A program made the translations under genes and the position numbers. From Pseudomonadota bacterium (GTDB lineage: Bacteria > Pseudomonadota > Gammaproteobacteria > Burkholderiales > Burkholderiaceae_D): a DNA stretch of 34,999 nt. Positions 16,095 to 24,393 of the stretch are shown piece after piece. The notes under the pieces were generated by a model. The model made no database searches and was not told where the DNA came from. It saw only the letters and a program-made list of their open reading frames with translations. Numbering within the stretch: the first letter of the stretch is position 1; each line of letters starts with the position of its first letter. The DNA is taken from NCBI GenBank assembly GCA_023422955.1, contig JAFAGG010000080.1:1-34999 (forward strand), given 5' to 3'.

Positions 16095-17155
16095 TTGCGC
16101 CACCTTATTCTGTAATGGATCAGTACATCGCAGGCCAGCAGCGCAAACAGCAGGATGCCCTGGAACACGCCGGTAATCGCATTGGGCATGCCCAGGCGCG
16201 ACTGGGCCAGTTCGCCGCCGATGTAAAGCAGCGCCATGATGAAGCTGGCAAACACCACGCCTATCGGATGCAGGCGCCCGACGAAGGCAACGATGATGGC
16301 GGCGAAACCATAACCGGGCGAGACCGAGGGCGTGATCTGCCCCATGGGGCCGATGACTTCGGATACGCCGGCCAGCCCTGCCAGCGCGCCGCAACTCAGC
16401 ATGGCCAGCCACAGCGACTTGCGCGACGAGAATCCGGCATAGCGCGCCGCCAGCGGTGCGATGCCGCCGACCTGCAGCTTGAAGCCGGCAAAGCTGCGCG
16501 ACAGGAATAGCCATCCCGCCAGTGCAATCATTAACGCAAGAATGAAACCGGCATGCAGGCGGGTATCCGGCAGGATGATGGGCAACAGGAAGCCCTCGGA
16601 CAACAGCTTGGACTCCGGGAAGCCCACGCCGTCGGGATCGCGCAGCGCACCGTGAATCAGATAACTCAGCAGCAATTGCGCCACATACACCAGCATCAGC
16701 GACACCAGGATTTCATTGGCATTGAAGCGGTCGCGCAGCAGGGCGGTGATCGCCGCCCAGGCCATGCCGCCTATCATGCCGGCGATCAGCACCAGGCTGA
16801 TCATCAGCCAGCCGCCCTGGTTGCTGCCGTCATCCAGATAAAGGGCCATCGCGCCGCCGGTGATGGCGCCGACCACCAGTTGTCCTTCCGCGCCGATATT
16901 GAAGATATTGGCCCGGAAGCAGATCGCCAGCCCGACGGCAATCATCAGCAGCGGCGCCACTTTCAGCCCGACCTCGGACCAGCCGCGCAAATCGCGTATG
17001 GGTTCGATGAAAAATACCCGCAAGGCCGCGACCGGATCCTTGCCCAGCAGCGTGAACAGCACCACGCCGCACAACACGGTCAGCGCCACCGCCAGCAGCG
17101 GCGACATCCACGACATCAGCACCGAGGGACTGGGACGCGCTTCCAGCTTAAGCAT
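16091..17155 (-). CDS. Nucleoside ABC transporter permease 1 (NupP/YufP type)
   Basis: A 354-residue inner-membrane permease of the same superfamily as its downstream partner. The motif FRANIFNIGAEGQLVVGAITG corresponds to the NxGAEG signature. About ten hydrophobic stretches cover the chain, and the coupling region is AARYAGFSSRKSLWLAM. ATG at 17155 (MLKLEARPSPSVLMSWMSPL) was chosen over one eight codons earlier because it begins exactly where the ATPase gene ends (8-base overlap). Operon order is ATPase, permease 1, permease 2, binding protein. Confidence 0.88.
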   Translation of the reverse strand: MLKLEARPSPSVLMSWMSPLLAVALTVLCGVVLFTLLGKDPVAALRVFFIEPIRDLRGWSEVGLKVAPLLMIAVGLAICFRANIFNIGAEGQLVVGAITGGAMALYLDDGSNQGGWLMISLVLIAGMIGGMAWAAITALLRDRFNANEILVSLMLVYVAQLLLSYLIHGALRDPDGVGFPESKLLSEGFLLPIILPDTRLHAGFILALMIALAGWLFLSRSFAGFKLQVGGIAPLAARYAGFSSRKSLWLAMLSCGALAGLAGVSEVIGPMGQITPSVSPGYGFAAIIVAFVGRLHPIGVVFASFIMALLYIGGELAQSRLGMPNAITGVFQGILLFALLACDVLIHYRIRWRK

Positions 17156-18671
17156 GGGACGCCTCCACGGACGCGGCATCCCATAAACCGCTCATCCACT
17201 GCCCGATCAGATCGACGCTGGCTTGTGAAGTTTTCACGGAAGGTGACAGGCGCCCCTTGGCCATCACCATCAGGCGGTCGGAAATTTCAAACAGCTCTTC
17301 CAGCTCCTCGGAAATCACCAGCACTGCGCAGCCCTGGTTGCGCAGTGCCAGCAGTTCGGCGCGGATCTGCGCCGCTGCGCCGACATCCACGCCCCAAGTC
17401 GGCTGGGCCACCATCAGCACCACCGGATTGCGCATCACTTCGCGTCCGACGATGTATTTCTGCAGATTGCCCCCGGACAGGCTGCCCGCAGTCGCCTGCG
17501 GTCCACTTGCCTTGACCTTGAAGCGCGCTATGATGGCCGCCGCTCTTTCTCGTATTGCTGAAAATTTCAGCAGGCCGGCCTGCACGGTATCCTTATCCTG
17601 GTGCGACAGCAGGATATTGTGCGCCAGCGACAAAGTCGGCACCGCGCCGCGTCCCAGCCGTTCTTCCGGCACAAATCCCATACCGCGATTGCGGCGCTGC
17701 GCGGCATTCAGCCGCCCTACTTGCTCACCTTTGAGCAGCACCCTGCCCGGTTCGGCACGCGCATCTTCACCGGACAAGGCTGCCAGCAATTCCTGCTGGC
17801 CGTTGCCGGATATGCCCGCCAGTCCCAGCACTTCACCTTCGCGCAAATCGAAACTGATATCGGACAGCGCTATCGCGAAGGGATGGCTTTTCGGCAGCGA
17901 CAGGTGGCGCACCGACAGCACAACGTCGCCCAGCTCATGATCGGTGTGCGGCATGGCCGGCGGTTCGCTGCCTATCATCATGCGCGACAGGCTGGCCGGC
18001 GTTTCCAGGCGCGGATCGCAGGTGCCGGTGACTTTCCCGCTTCGCATCACGGTGCAGATGTGGCAAAGCTCGCGTATTTCATCGAGCTTGTGGCTGATAT
18101 AGAGAATGCTGCAGCCCTGATCCGCCAGCTTGCGCAGGGTGACAAAAAGTCTTTCCACTGCCTGCGGCGTCAGCACCGAGGTCGGCTCGTCCAGGATCAG
18201 CAGTTGCGGCGAGGTCAGCAATGCGCGCACGATTTCCACGCGCTGGCATTCGCCCACCGACAGCGTGTGTACATGACGCCGCGGCTCGAGGTCCAGGCCA
18301 TACTGGGCGGCGGTATCGGCAATGCGCTTTTCCAGATCGTCGAGACGCGTATCGGCGGGCAAGCCCAGTGCGATGTTTTCCGTCACCGTCAGCGTATCGA
18401 ACAGCGAGAAATGCTGGAACACCATCGCAATGCCGAGCTGCCGCGCGACAGCCGGGCTGGAAATATCCACCGTTTTCCCATTCCACTGCAACTCGCCGGC
18501 ATCGGGCCGCACCGCGCCATAGATGATCTTCATCAGCGTGGACTTGCCGGCGCCGTTCTCACCCAGCACCGCATGGATCTCGCCCGGCTGAACCGTCAGG
18601 CTGATGTCATCGTTCGCGACCACCGAAGGGTAGCGCTTGCTTATGTGGCTGAGCTGTAGGCGGGGCGTCAT
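17148..18671 (-). CDS. Nucleoside ABC transporter ATP-binding protein, two tandem ATPase domains
   Basis: A 507-residue protein with two fused nucleotide-binding domains, the RbsA/YufO layout. Domain 1 has Walker A GENGAGKST at 37-45, signature LSVGECQRVEI and Walker B LLILDEPTSVLTP. Domain 2 has the degenerate P-loop GISGNGQQELL, signature LSGGNLQKYIVGRE and a Walker B reading VVLMVAQPTWGVDVGA, with Gln in place of the catalytic Glu. This asymmetry is normal for BMP-linked transporters, so one composite site probably hydrolyses ATP. It is first in the four-gene operon and divergent from guanine deaminase across 240 bases. Confidence 0.93.
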   Translation of the reverse strand: MTPRLQLSHISKRYPSVVANDDISLTVQPGEIHAVLGENGAGKSTLMKIIYGAVRPDAGELQWNGKTVDISSPAVARQLGIAMVFQHFSLFDTLTVTENIALGLPADTRLDDLEKRIADTAAQYGLDLEPRRHVHTLSVGECQRVEIVRALLTSPQLLILDEPTSVLTPQAVERLFVTLRKLADQGCSILYISHKLDEIRELCHICTVMRSGKVTGTCDPRLETPASLSRMMIGSEPPAMPHTDHELGDVVLSVRHLSLPKSHPFAIALSDISFDLREGEVLGLAGISGNGQQELLAALSGEDARAEPGRVLLKGEQVGRLNAAQRRNRGMGFVPEERLGRGAVPTLSLAHNILLSHQDKDTVQAGLLKFSAIRERAAAIIARFKVKASGPQATAGSLSGGNLQKYIVGREVMRNPVVLMVAQPTWGVDVGAAAQIRAELLALRNQGCAVLVISEELEELFEISDRLMVMAKGRLSPSVKTSQASVDLIGQWMSGLWDAASVEASHA

Positions 18672-18911
18672 GTTCGAGGAACTGGCGGAGTCTTGTCAGG
18701 CATCATGCAAACCGATCACTGATAGAAGGAGAGGATCGCGCCTGCAAAAGTTCAGCATTGTACCGGCAGCGGACTGGGTTGTGCCGCAGCAAGGCCTTAT
18801 AAAATCGGGCGAAAGCCAGGCCCATGTAGGCGGACAGCGTATACTCCGCTTGGCTCGCGCGTCTTGTTGCCGCTCCCTGATCTTCCCTTCTTCCCTCGTC
18901 CAGGAACATTC
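18672..18911. promoter_or_regulatory. Divergent control region of the importer and guanine deaminase genes
   Basis: 240 bases between two divergent starts. Toward the importer (minus) there is TACAAT at 18762-18757. Toward guanine deaminase (plus) there are TATAAA at 18798-18803 and TATACT at 18840-18845. None has a convincing -35. No purine-riboswitch fold or obvious palindromic operator was recognised. AGGAAC at 18902-18907 is the ribosome site of the deaminase gene. Confidence 0.4.
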
Positions 18912-20219
18912 ATGAAGGAAACCGCTCTTTGCGCCTATCGCGCCAGCCTGCTCTACTTCAGCGACGATCCCGCCTTCTCGGAACAGGCTTGCCACTGGCA
19001 TGAGGATGGCCTGCTGGTGGTGGCGGACGGACACATCGTTGCCGCCGGCGACTATGCCAGCGTGGCACCGACCCTGCCTGCCGGCACGCCGGTGACCGAC
19101 TACCGCGGCAAGCTCATCATGCCCGGCTTCATCGACACGCACATCCATTATCCGCAGACCGACCTGATCGCTTCGCCGGCCGAAGGCTTGTTGCCCTGGC
19201 TGGAAAACCACACCTTCCCGCTGGAACGCGAGTTCGCCGACAGCCGGCGCGCGCAGGAAACGGCACGCTTCTTTCTCGATGAACTGCTGCGCTGCGGCAC
19301 CACCACCGCCATGGTGTATTGCACCGTACACCCGGAATCGGTCGAGGCCTTCTTCGAGGAGAGCCATGCACGCAACCTGCGCATGGTGGCCGGCAAAGTC
19401 ATGATGGATTGCAACTGCCCGGAATTTTTGCGCGATACGGCCGAGTCCGGCGCCCATGACAGCGAACAGCTGATCCGGCGCTGGCATGGAAAGGGGCGCC
19501 AGCTCTATGCAATCACGCCGCGTTTTGCCGCCACTTCCAGTCCAGCGCAACTGCAACTGGCGGGCGAACTGGCGCAGGCGCATCCCGAAGTATTCGTGCA
19601 GACCCATGTGGCGGAAAACACCGATGAAGTCGCGTGGATAAGAAAACTGTATCCCCACTCGCGCAGCTACCTGGATGTGTACGATAGCTTTGGCCTGCTG
19701 CGCGAACGTGCGTTGTTTGCGCATGGCATCTGGCTGGACGATGCAGACTGGTCCCGCATCGCGCAGACCCGCTCGGCCGTTGCACACTGCCCCACATCCA
19801 ATCTCTTCCTGGGCAGCGGCCTGTTCGACATGCGCCGCGCCGATGCAGTGCGAGCACGGGTTGCGCTCGGCACCGATGTCGGCGGCGGCACCTCGTTCTC
19901 GCTGCTGCAAACCATGAATGAAGCGCACAAGGTGGCGCGCATGAAGGGCTCGCATCTGCCGGGGCTGCGGCTTTTCTATCTGGCCACGCTGGGCGGCGCG
20001 CGCAGCCTGCACCTGGAAGGCACCATCGGCAGCCTGGCGCCTGGCCATGAAGCGGATTTCGTAGTGCTGGACCCACAATGTACGCCGCTGATGGCACGGC
20101 GCACCGCGCAGGCCGATGGGCTGGAAGAGCTGCTGTTCGTGCTGGCCTTGCTGGGCGATGACCGTGCAGTGCAGGCCACTTATTCCGCCGGGCGCTGCGT
20201 CTGGCAACGCCCGGCCTGA
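18912..20219 (+). CDS. guaD: Guanine deaminase
   Basis: Amidohydrolase of 435 residues that converts guanine to xanthine and ammonia. Metal and substrate residues are in place: PGFIDTHIHYPQTD with His77 and His79, FVQTHVAENTDEV, FAHGIWL, and LGTDVGGGTSFSL with the catalytic Asp. The C-terminal region SLAPGHEADFVVLDP is the usual end of the composite domain. The ATG at 18912 follows AGGAAC by four bases; an earlier in-frame ATG has no ribosome site. Its divergent position from the BMP importer suggests import and breakdown or salvage of guanine compounds; xanthine-processing enzymes are not in the window. A related aminohydrolase activity is possible, but the motif set fits GuaD well. Confidence 0.93.
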   Translation: MKETALCAYRASLLYFSDDPAFSEQACHWHEDGLLVVADGHIVAAGDYASVAPTLPAGTPVTDYRGKLIMPGFIDTHIHYPQTDLIASPAEGLLPWLENHTFPLEREFADSRRAQETARFFLDELLRCGTTTAMVYCTVHPESVEAFFEESHARNLRMVAGKVMMDCNCPEFLRDTAESGAHDSEQLIRRWHGKGRQLYAITPRFAATSSPAQLQLAGELAQAHPEVFVQTHVAENTDEVAWIRKLYPHSRSYLDVYDSFGLLRERALFAHGIWLDDADWSRIAQTRSAVAHCPTSNLFLGSGLFDMRRADAVRARVALGTDVGGGTSFSLLQTMNEAHKVARMKGSHLPGLRLFYLATLGGARSLHLEGTIGSLAPGHEADFVVLDPQCTPLMARRTAQADGLEELLFVLALLGDDRAVQATYSAGRCVWQRPA

Positions 20220-20283
20220 ACATCGCCGCAGCAAAAACCGCTACAATGCCTGTTTTGCAAGACACTGATCTCAGGAGAATCTT

Positions 20284-20466
20284 ATGCCGACCATCAATGT
20301 GCAATTGTTTGAAGGCCGCACGCTGGAACAGAAACGCGCCTTTGTCAAAGCCATTACCGAAGCCGCCTGCACCACCTTGAACTGCAGCCCGGAATCCGTC
20401 GATGTGCTGATCCAGGAAATGAAGAAGGAAGACTGGGCAACCGCCGGCAAGCTGTGGAGCGATTGA
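20284..20466 (+). CDS. 4-oxalocrotonate tautomerase-family protein
   Basis: A 60-codon gene giving a 59-residue protein once Met is removed, the right size for a 4-OT subunit. It aligns without gaps to the Pseudomonas enzyme: catalytic Pro1, EGR with Arg11, EQK at 14-16 and EM at 44-45 are kept. Arg39 is Asp and Phe50 is Trp. Since Arg39 and Phe50 help bind and polarise the substrate in the canonical enzyme, 4-oxalocrotonate is unlikely to be the true substrate. It follows guaD by 64 bases behind AGGAGA (20273-20278) and ends at a strong terminator. No aromatic meta-cleavage genes are nearby. Physiological role unknown. Confidence 0.88.
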   Translation: MPTINVQLFEGRTLEQKRAFVKAITEAACTTLNCSPESVDVLIQEMKKEDWATAGKLWSD

Positions 20467-20490
20467 ACCGCGCCTACTGCAAATGAGAAG

Positions 20491-20517
20491 ATGCCATGCC
20501 CATGCATGGCATTTTTT
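20491..20517 (+). terminator. Intrinsic terminator after the tautomerase gene
   Basis: ATGCCATGC (20491-20499), 4-base loop, GCATGGCAT (20504-20512), then a T run to 20517. A 9-bp perfect stem with U tract, it ends the guaD-tautomerase unit. Confidence 0.92.
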
Positions 20518-20703
20518 ATTGGCGCTGTTTTTAATGGCGATGTGACTGCCTGCATTGTGGACGCTAATTGAGCGCCAATCCATTCAATGCCACGAGCACC
20601 GGCATTGGGCTTAGAATATCCGATTGTTTTTCCGGTCAGCCGTCAACGGACGCATACCTTTTTATCAAGAACTTCCCTTACCCCTTTTACTGAATACACC
20701 ATC

Positions 20704-21942
20704 ATGGCCGTCAATCTTCCTCTCCCCGTTGCAGAAAACCTGAAGCCGGTGGCCGGCATTTCGCTGGGTTACGCAGAAGCCGGCGTGCGCAAAGCCAATC
20801 GCAAGGATGTGCTGGTCATGCAACTGGCGCCGACTGCCACGGTGGCAGGCGTATTCACCACCAACCGCTTCTGCGCCGCGCCGGTACAGCTTTGCAAGGC
20901 GCACCTGGAACAAGGCCGGCAATCTGGCCAGTCCATGCGCGCGCTGCTGGTCAATACCGGCAATGCCAATGCAGGCACCGGGGAAGCCGGTCTGGCCCAT
21001 GCCAGAGCGACCTGCGAAGCGCTGGCAAAACTGCTGGGCTGCGACGCGAAGCAGATCCTGCCGTTTTCCACCGGCGTGATCCTGGAGCCGCTGCCGGTGG
21101 ACCGCATCGTGGCCGGCATGCCGAAGGCGATTGCCAACCTGAAGGAAGACAACTGGTATCACGCTGCCGAAGCGATCATGACCACCGACACCCAGCCCAA
21201 AGCTGCCTCGCGCACGGTAACGATTGCCGGCAAGACGGTGACGATGACAGGCATCAGCAAGGGCGCCGGCATGATCAAGCCGAACATGGCGACCATGCTG
21301 GGTTACCTGGCGATGGATGCGAAAGTGCCGCAAGCCTTGCTGGACCAGATGGTGAAAGCCGCGGCCGACCATTCCTTCAACTGCATCACCATCGATGGCG
21401 ATACCTCCACCAATGATTCCTTCATGCTGATCGCCACCGGCGCGGGTGCGCTGGAAGTCAGTGCTGCAGAGTCCACCGAGTACAAGGAACTGCTGGCGGC
21501 CGTTACCGACCTGTCGCAGGAACTGGCGCAGATGATCGTGCGCGACGGCGAAGGCGCGACCAAGTTCATGACCATCACGGTGGAAGACGGCAACAGCGTC
21601 GAAGAATGCCGCAAGATCGCCTATGCAATCGGCCACTCTCCGCTGGTGAAAACCGCGTTCTACGCTTCCGACCCGAACCTGGGCCGCATCCTGGCTGCCA
21701 TCGGTTATGCCGGCGTTGATGACCTGGATGTCAGCAAGCTCAATCTGTATCTGGATGATGTCTGGGTCGCCAAGCATGGCGGGCGCAATCCCGATTACCA
21801 GGAAGAAGACGGCCAGCGCGTGATGAAGCAAAGCGAAATCACGGTACGGGTCAAGCTGGGGCGCGGCAATGCGACTGCCACCGTCTGGACCTGCGATTTC
21901 TCGCATGACTATGTTTCCATCAATGCGGATTACCGCTCGTAA
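20704..21942 (+). CDS. argJ: Bifunctional glutamate N-acetyltransferase / ornithine acetyltransferase ArgJ
   Basis: Cyclic arginine-pathway enzyme that moves acetyl from N-acetylornithine to glutamate and can also use acetyl-CoA. The 412-residue precursor cuts itself between Ala196 and Thr197 in KGAGMIKPNMATMLGYLAMD; the new N-terminal Thr is the nucleophile. NTGNANAGTG and the C-terminal DPNLGRILAAIGYAG are family marks. The ATG at 20704 begins MAVNLPLPVAENLKPVAGIS; 39 in-frame codons upstream are unrelated. The ribosome site is poor (no purine-rich stretch before the ATG). It leads a plus-strand unit with the DUF815 ATPase and mutT, with gaps of 55 and 33 bases. Confidence 0.97.
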   Translation: MAVNLPLPVAENLKPVAGISLGYAEAGVRKANRKDVLVMQLAPTATVAGVFTTNRFCAAPVQLCKAHLEQGRQSGQSMRALLVNTGNANAGTGEAGLAHARATCEALAKLLGCDAKQILPFSTGVILEPLPVDRIVAGMPKAIANLKEDNWYHAAEAIMTTDTQPKAASRTVTIAGKTVTMTGISKGAGMIKPNMATMLGYLAMDAKVPQALLDQMVKAAADHSFNCITIDGDTSTNDSFMLIATGAGALEVSAAESTEYKELLAAVTDLSQELAQMIVRDGEGATKFMTITVEDGNSVEECRKIAYAIGHSPLVKTAFYASDPNLGRILAAIGYAGVDDLDVSKLNLYLDDVWVAKHGGRNPDYQEEDGQRVMKQSEITVRVKLGRGNATATVWTCDFSHDYVSINADYRS

Positions 21943-21997
21943 TTGATGCCGTCGCCGGATGCCCCGTAGCAGTCCGGCGGCCACAACCAAACTGATA

Positions 21998-22867
21998 ATG
22001 ACTTCACTCGAACAATTCCTGGGCCGCGCGGAGAAACTGCTGGAGCGGCTTGAAATCCTGCTGCCGCCGGCAGCCTCCGAACCCGACTGGTCGTCCCCGG
22101 CTTTCCGCTGGCGCAAGCGCCGCGGCGACCTGCACGGCTATCTGCAGCCTGTGCGGCATGCATCGTCCATCACGCTGCCGGACTTGCACAATATCGATCG
22201 TCAGAAGGAACAGATAGAACAGAACACGCGCCAGTTCGTCGAAGGCAAGCCGGCCAACAATGTGCTGCTGACCGGCGCGCGCGGCACCGGCAAGTCTTCA
22301 CTGATCAAGGCTTGCCTGAACCAGTTTTCCGATCAGGGCCTGCGCCTGATCGAAGTCGACAAGGGAGATCTGGCTGATCTGCCGGATATCGTGGACCTGG
22401 TCGCCGGCCGGCCCGAGCGCTTCATCATCTTTTGCGACGACCTGAGCTTTGAAGAAGGCGAAGGCGGCTACAAGGCGCTGAAGGTAGCGCTGGATGGCAG
22501 CATCGCCGCGCAGTCGGACAATGTGCTGATCTATGCCACCTCCAACCGTCGCCACCTGCTGCCGGAACGCATGTCGGACAATGCCAGCTATAGCCATGGC
22601 GACGATGGCGACCTGCATCCGGGCGAGACAGTGGAAGAAAAAATTTCGCTGTCCGAGCGTTTTGGCTTGTGGGTATCTTTCTATCCGTTCAAGCAGGACG
22701 ACTACCTGGATATCGTCGCGCACTGGCTGCGCCATTTCGGATGCAGCACACAGAAAATCAAAGAAGCGGAAGGCGATGCCTTGCGTTGGGCGCTGCAGCG
22801 CGGCTCGCGCTCGGGACGCGTGGCGTGGCAGTTTGCCAAGGACCATGCGGGCAAGATGTCGCAATAA
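21998..22867 (+). CDS. DUF815-family P-loop ATPase of unknown role
   Basis: A 289-residue AAA-like ATPase. Walker A is GARGTGKSS at 93-101 and Walker B is RFIIFCDDLSFEEGEGGYKA. A sensor-like YATSNRRHLLPE follows, then LSERFGLWVSFYPFKQDDYL and a C-terminal lid ending RSGRVAWQFAKDHAGK. These fit the DUF815 family, which is widespread and uncharacterised. There is no membrane segment or accessory domain. The ATG at 21998 is preferred to one 13 codons earlier because MTSLEQFLGRAEKLLERLEI begins a proper amphipathic helix. It sits between argJ and mutT, probably in one operon, which by itself does not indicate a function. Confidence 0.85.
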   Translation: MTSLEQFLGRAEKLLERLEILLPPAASEPDWSSPAFRWRKRRGDLHGYLQPVRHASSITLPDLHNIDRQKEQIEQNTRQFVEGKPANNVLLTGARGTGKSSLIKACLNQFSDQGLRLIEVDKGDLADLPDIVDLVAGRPERFIIFCDDLSFEEGEGGYKALKVALDGSIAAQSDNVLIYATSNRRHLLPERMSDNASYSHGDDGDLHPGETVEEKISLSERFGLWVSFYPFKQDDYLDIVAHWLRHFGCSTQKIKEAEGDALRWALQRGSRSGRVAWQFAKDHAGKMSQ

Positions 22868-22900
22868 ATCCGCTTCCGCAAACCGTCTTCCTTAATACTG

Positions 22901-23308
22901 ATGTCCTCTTCCTCTGCTCCCATCGATGTTGCCGTCGGCATCCTGATGAAACCCAACGGCGACGTATTGCTCGGGCAGCGTCCTGAAGGCAAGCCCTATG
23001 ACGGCTACTGGGAATTCCCGGGCGGAAAAGTCGAACCGGGCGAAGACATATTCGCCGCGCTCAAACGCGAATTCATGGAAGAGCTGGGCATCACGGTACT
23101 GGCAGGCGAAGCCTGGTGCGGCGTGGAGCATGTGTATCCGCACGCGCATGTGCGGCTACACTTTTACCTGGTGCACGCGTGGCAGGGAGAACCGCAGAGC
23201 CTGGAGGGGCAGGCCTTTGCCTGGCAGGGAGAACTGGCGGTGGAACCGCTGCTGCCGGCCACCGTGCCGTTGATCGAATGGCTCAATCAGTTGCGCTATG
23301 CGCGCTGA
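22901..23308 (+). CDS. mutT: MutT-type Nudix hydrolase (8-oxo-dGTP diphosphatase)
   Basis: A 135-residue Nudix enzyme expected to clear 8-oxo-dGTP from the nucleotide pool. The Nudix box lies at about 41-63: GGKVEPGE, then REFMEELGI. Upstream GYWEFPGGK and the short chain length are typical of MutT; ALKREFMEELGI gives the metal-binding glutamates. It is last in argJ-DUF815-mutT and converges on yacG with a 35-base gap and no clear terminator. In E. coli mutT lies between secA and yacG, so its place here is conserved in kind. Confidence 0.9.
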   Translation: MSSSSAPIDVAVGILMKPNGDVLLGQRPEGKPYDGYWEFPGGKVEPGEDIFAALKREFMEELGITVLAGEAWCGVEHVYPHAHVRLHFYLVHAWQGEPQSLEGQAFAWQGELAVEPLLPATVPLIEWLNQLRYAR

Positions 23309-23343
23309 GGCTGAGCTATCAAGCTTTTGGCTCTGTTGCCCGG

Positions 23344-23541
23344 TTATTGCCCGGTAGGCGGCGCGTTATCCTCTTCCTCACCGACGTCGGCGGGACTGGC
23401 GGCTGGAATCACGTATTTCTCTTCCGCCCACGCGCCCAGATCGATCTGCTTGCAGCGCAGCGAACAGAAAGGCCGATACTTGCTTGCTTCAGTCCATTCG
23501 ACCTTGTTGCCGCAGGTGGGGCAATCAACAATAGTAGACAT
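23344..23541 (-). CDS. yacG: YacG, zinc-binding DNA gyrase inhibitor
   Basis: A 65-residue zinc protein. Cys7, Cys10, Cys26 and Cys30 (CPTCGNKVEW and RPFCSLRCKQIDLGAW) are the four ligands of the YacG fold; E. coli YacG binds GyrB and inhibits gyrase. The C-terminal tail is acidic. ATG at 23541 is chosen rather than GTG at 23544; both follow AGGTG. It is the last gene of the pilBCD-coaE-zapD-yacG run, 12 bases after zapD. Confidence 0.93.
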   Translation of the reverse strand: MSTIVDCPTCGNKVEWTEASKYRPFCSLRCKQIDLGAWAEEKYVIPAASPADVGEEEDNAPPTGQ

Positions 23542-23553
23542 CACTACACCTGT

Positions 23554-24309
23554 TCAGAAATTGCATAGGGTAAGTTCAAAAGGCACATCACCTTCGTAGG
23601 GCTTAGGCTTCACATCCCCGCCCTGGTTCGTAAAACGCACCCAGAGCATGTACTTGTTTGCCGATATTTCCGGTATCACGCCGAGCGAAGCATCGATAGA
23701 CAGGCGATGCATCTGGAAAGTTTTTCCCTGCAGCATTTGCTGATAACTGCCGGCGTGCGCAACCAGATTGACGGTGCGGCCCGACTCGCGCAGCAGTCTC
23801 AAGACCAGTGAAATCGCTTCGAACAAAGGCTGCAAGGGTGCGAACCAGTTCACGATATCGGCATGCCGCTGCTGCGCCGGACGATGCTGCCATGCATAGT
23901 AAGAAGGCAGATCGAATTCGCAGGCGCCGCCCGGAATGATGGTGCGCCCCCGTATGCTCATCAGCCATTCATTGTCGCGTATATGCTGGCCGGTCTTGCC
24001 CTGTACGCCGACCAGCGCGCTACTGACGCGATCGACTTCATCCAGCACCTGGTTCAAGCGATCGACTTCTACATTCGGATGGGATTTGAAGCCGGTGAGC
24101 GTTTGTTTCTGGCGCTCCAGTTCCTGCAGCAGATCGGACTTCAAATCGGCGCGACCCGCCACCTCCAGCATTTCGAAAATTGTGGAGATCGCAACATGGT
24201 GCTGAAACGGATGTTCCTGCTGCAGAAAAAAGGAAAATTTCTCGTACAAATCCTCCAGGCGCAGCAAAGTGCGTATGCGCTCGTTGAAGGGGTATTCATA
24301 TACGATCAA
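23554..24309 (-). CDS. zapD: Cell division protein ZapD
   Basis: A 251-residue cytoplasmic protein that cross-links FtsZ filaments and stabilises the Z ring. The start IVYEYPFNERIRTLLRLEDL is highly characteristic of ZapD (YacF), as are GRTIIPGGACEFDLPSYYAW and the C-terminal FTNQGGDVKPKPYEGDVPFELTLC. The start codon appears to be TTG at 24309: the only nearby ATG reads four codons to a stop in another frame, and the family N-terminus begins exactly here. A GGGA-containing purine run precedes it. It lies between coaE and yacG, as in gammaproteobacteria. Confidence 0.95.
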   Translation of the reverse strand: MIVYEYPFNERIRTLLRLEDLYEKFSFFLQQEHPFQHHVAISTIFEMLEVAGRADLKSDLLQELERQKQTLTGFKSHPNVEVDRLNQVLDEVDRVSSALVGVQGKTGQHIRDNEWLMSIRGRTIIPGGACEFDLPSYYAWQHRPAQQRHADIVNWFAPLQPLFEAISLVLRLLRESGRTVNLVAHAGSYQQMLQGKTFQMHRLSIDASLGVIPEISANKYMLWVRFTNQGGDVKPKPYEGDVPFELTLCNF

Positions 24310-24393
24310 AATGGCATCCCTTTTTTAAGGTGTACTGGCAACAGGTATGTGATTCTGAACGAAGCGCCGGAAAATTACAAATCAGCGAAGGCA

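Noticed and set aside
17400..17440. The Glu-to-Gln change in the second Walker B of the importer ATPase as a damaging mutation.
   Set aside because: The substitution (AQPT) is usual in the YufO-type ATPases of BMP transporters, so it is a family trait.
18672..18911. A purine riboswitch controlling guaD or the importer.
   Set aside because: I could not find the three-way junction core or conserved loops; these riboswitches are mainly known from Firmicutes.
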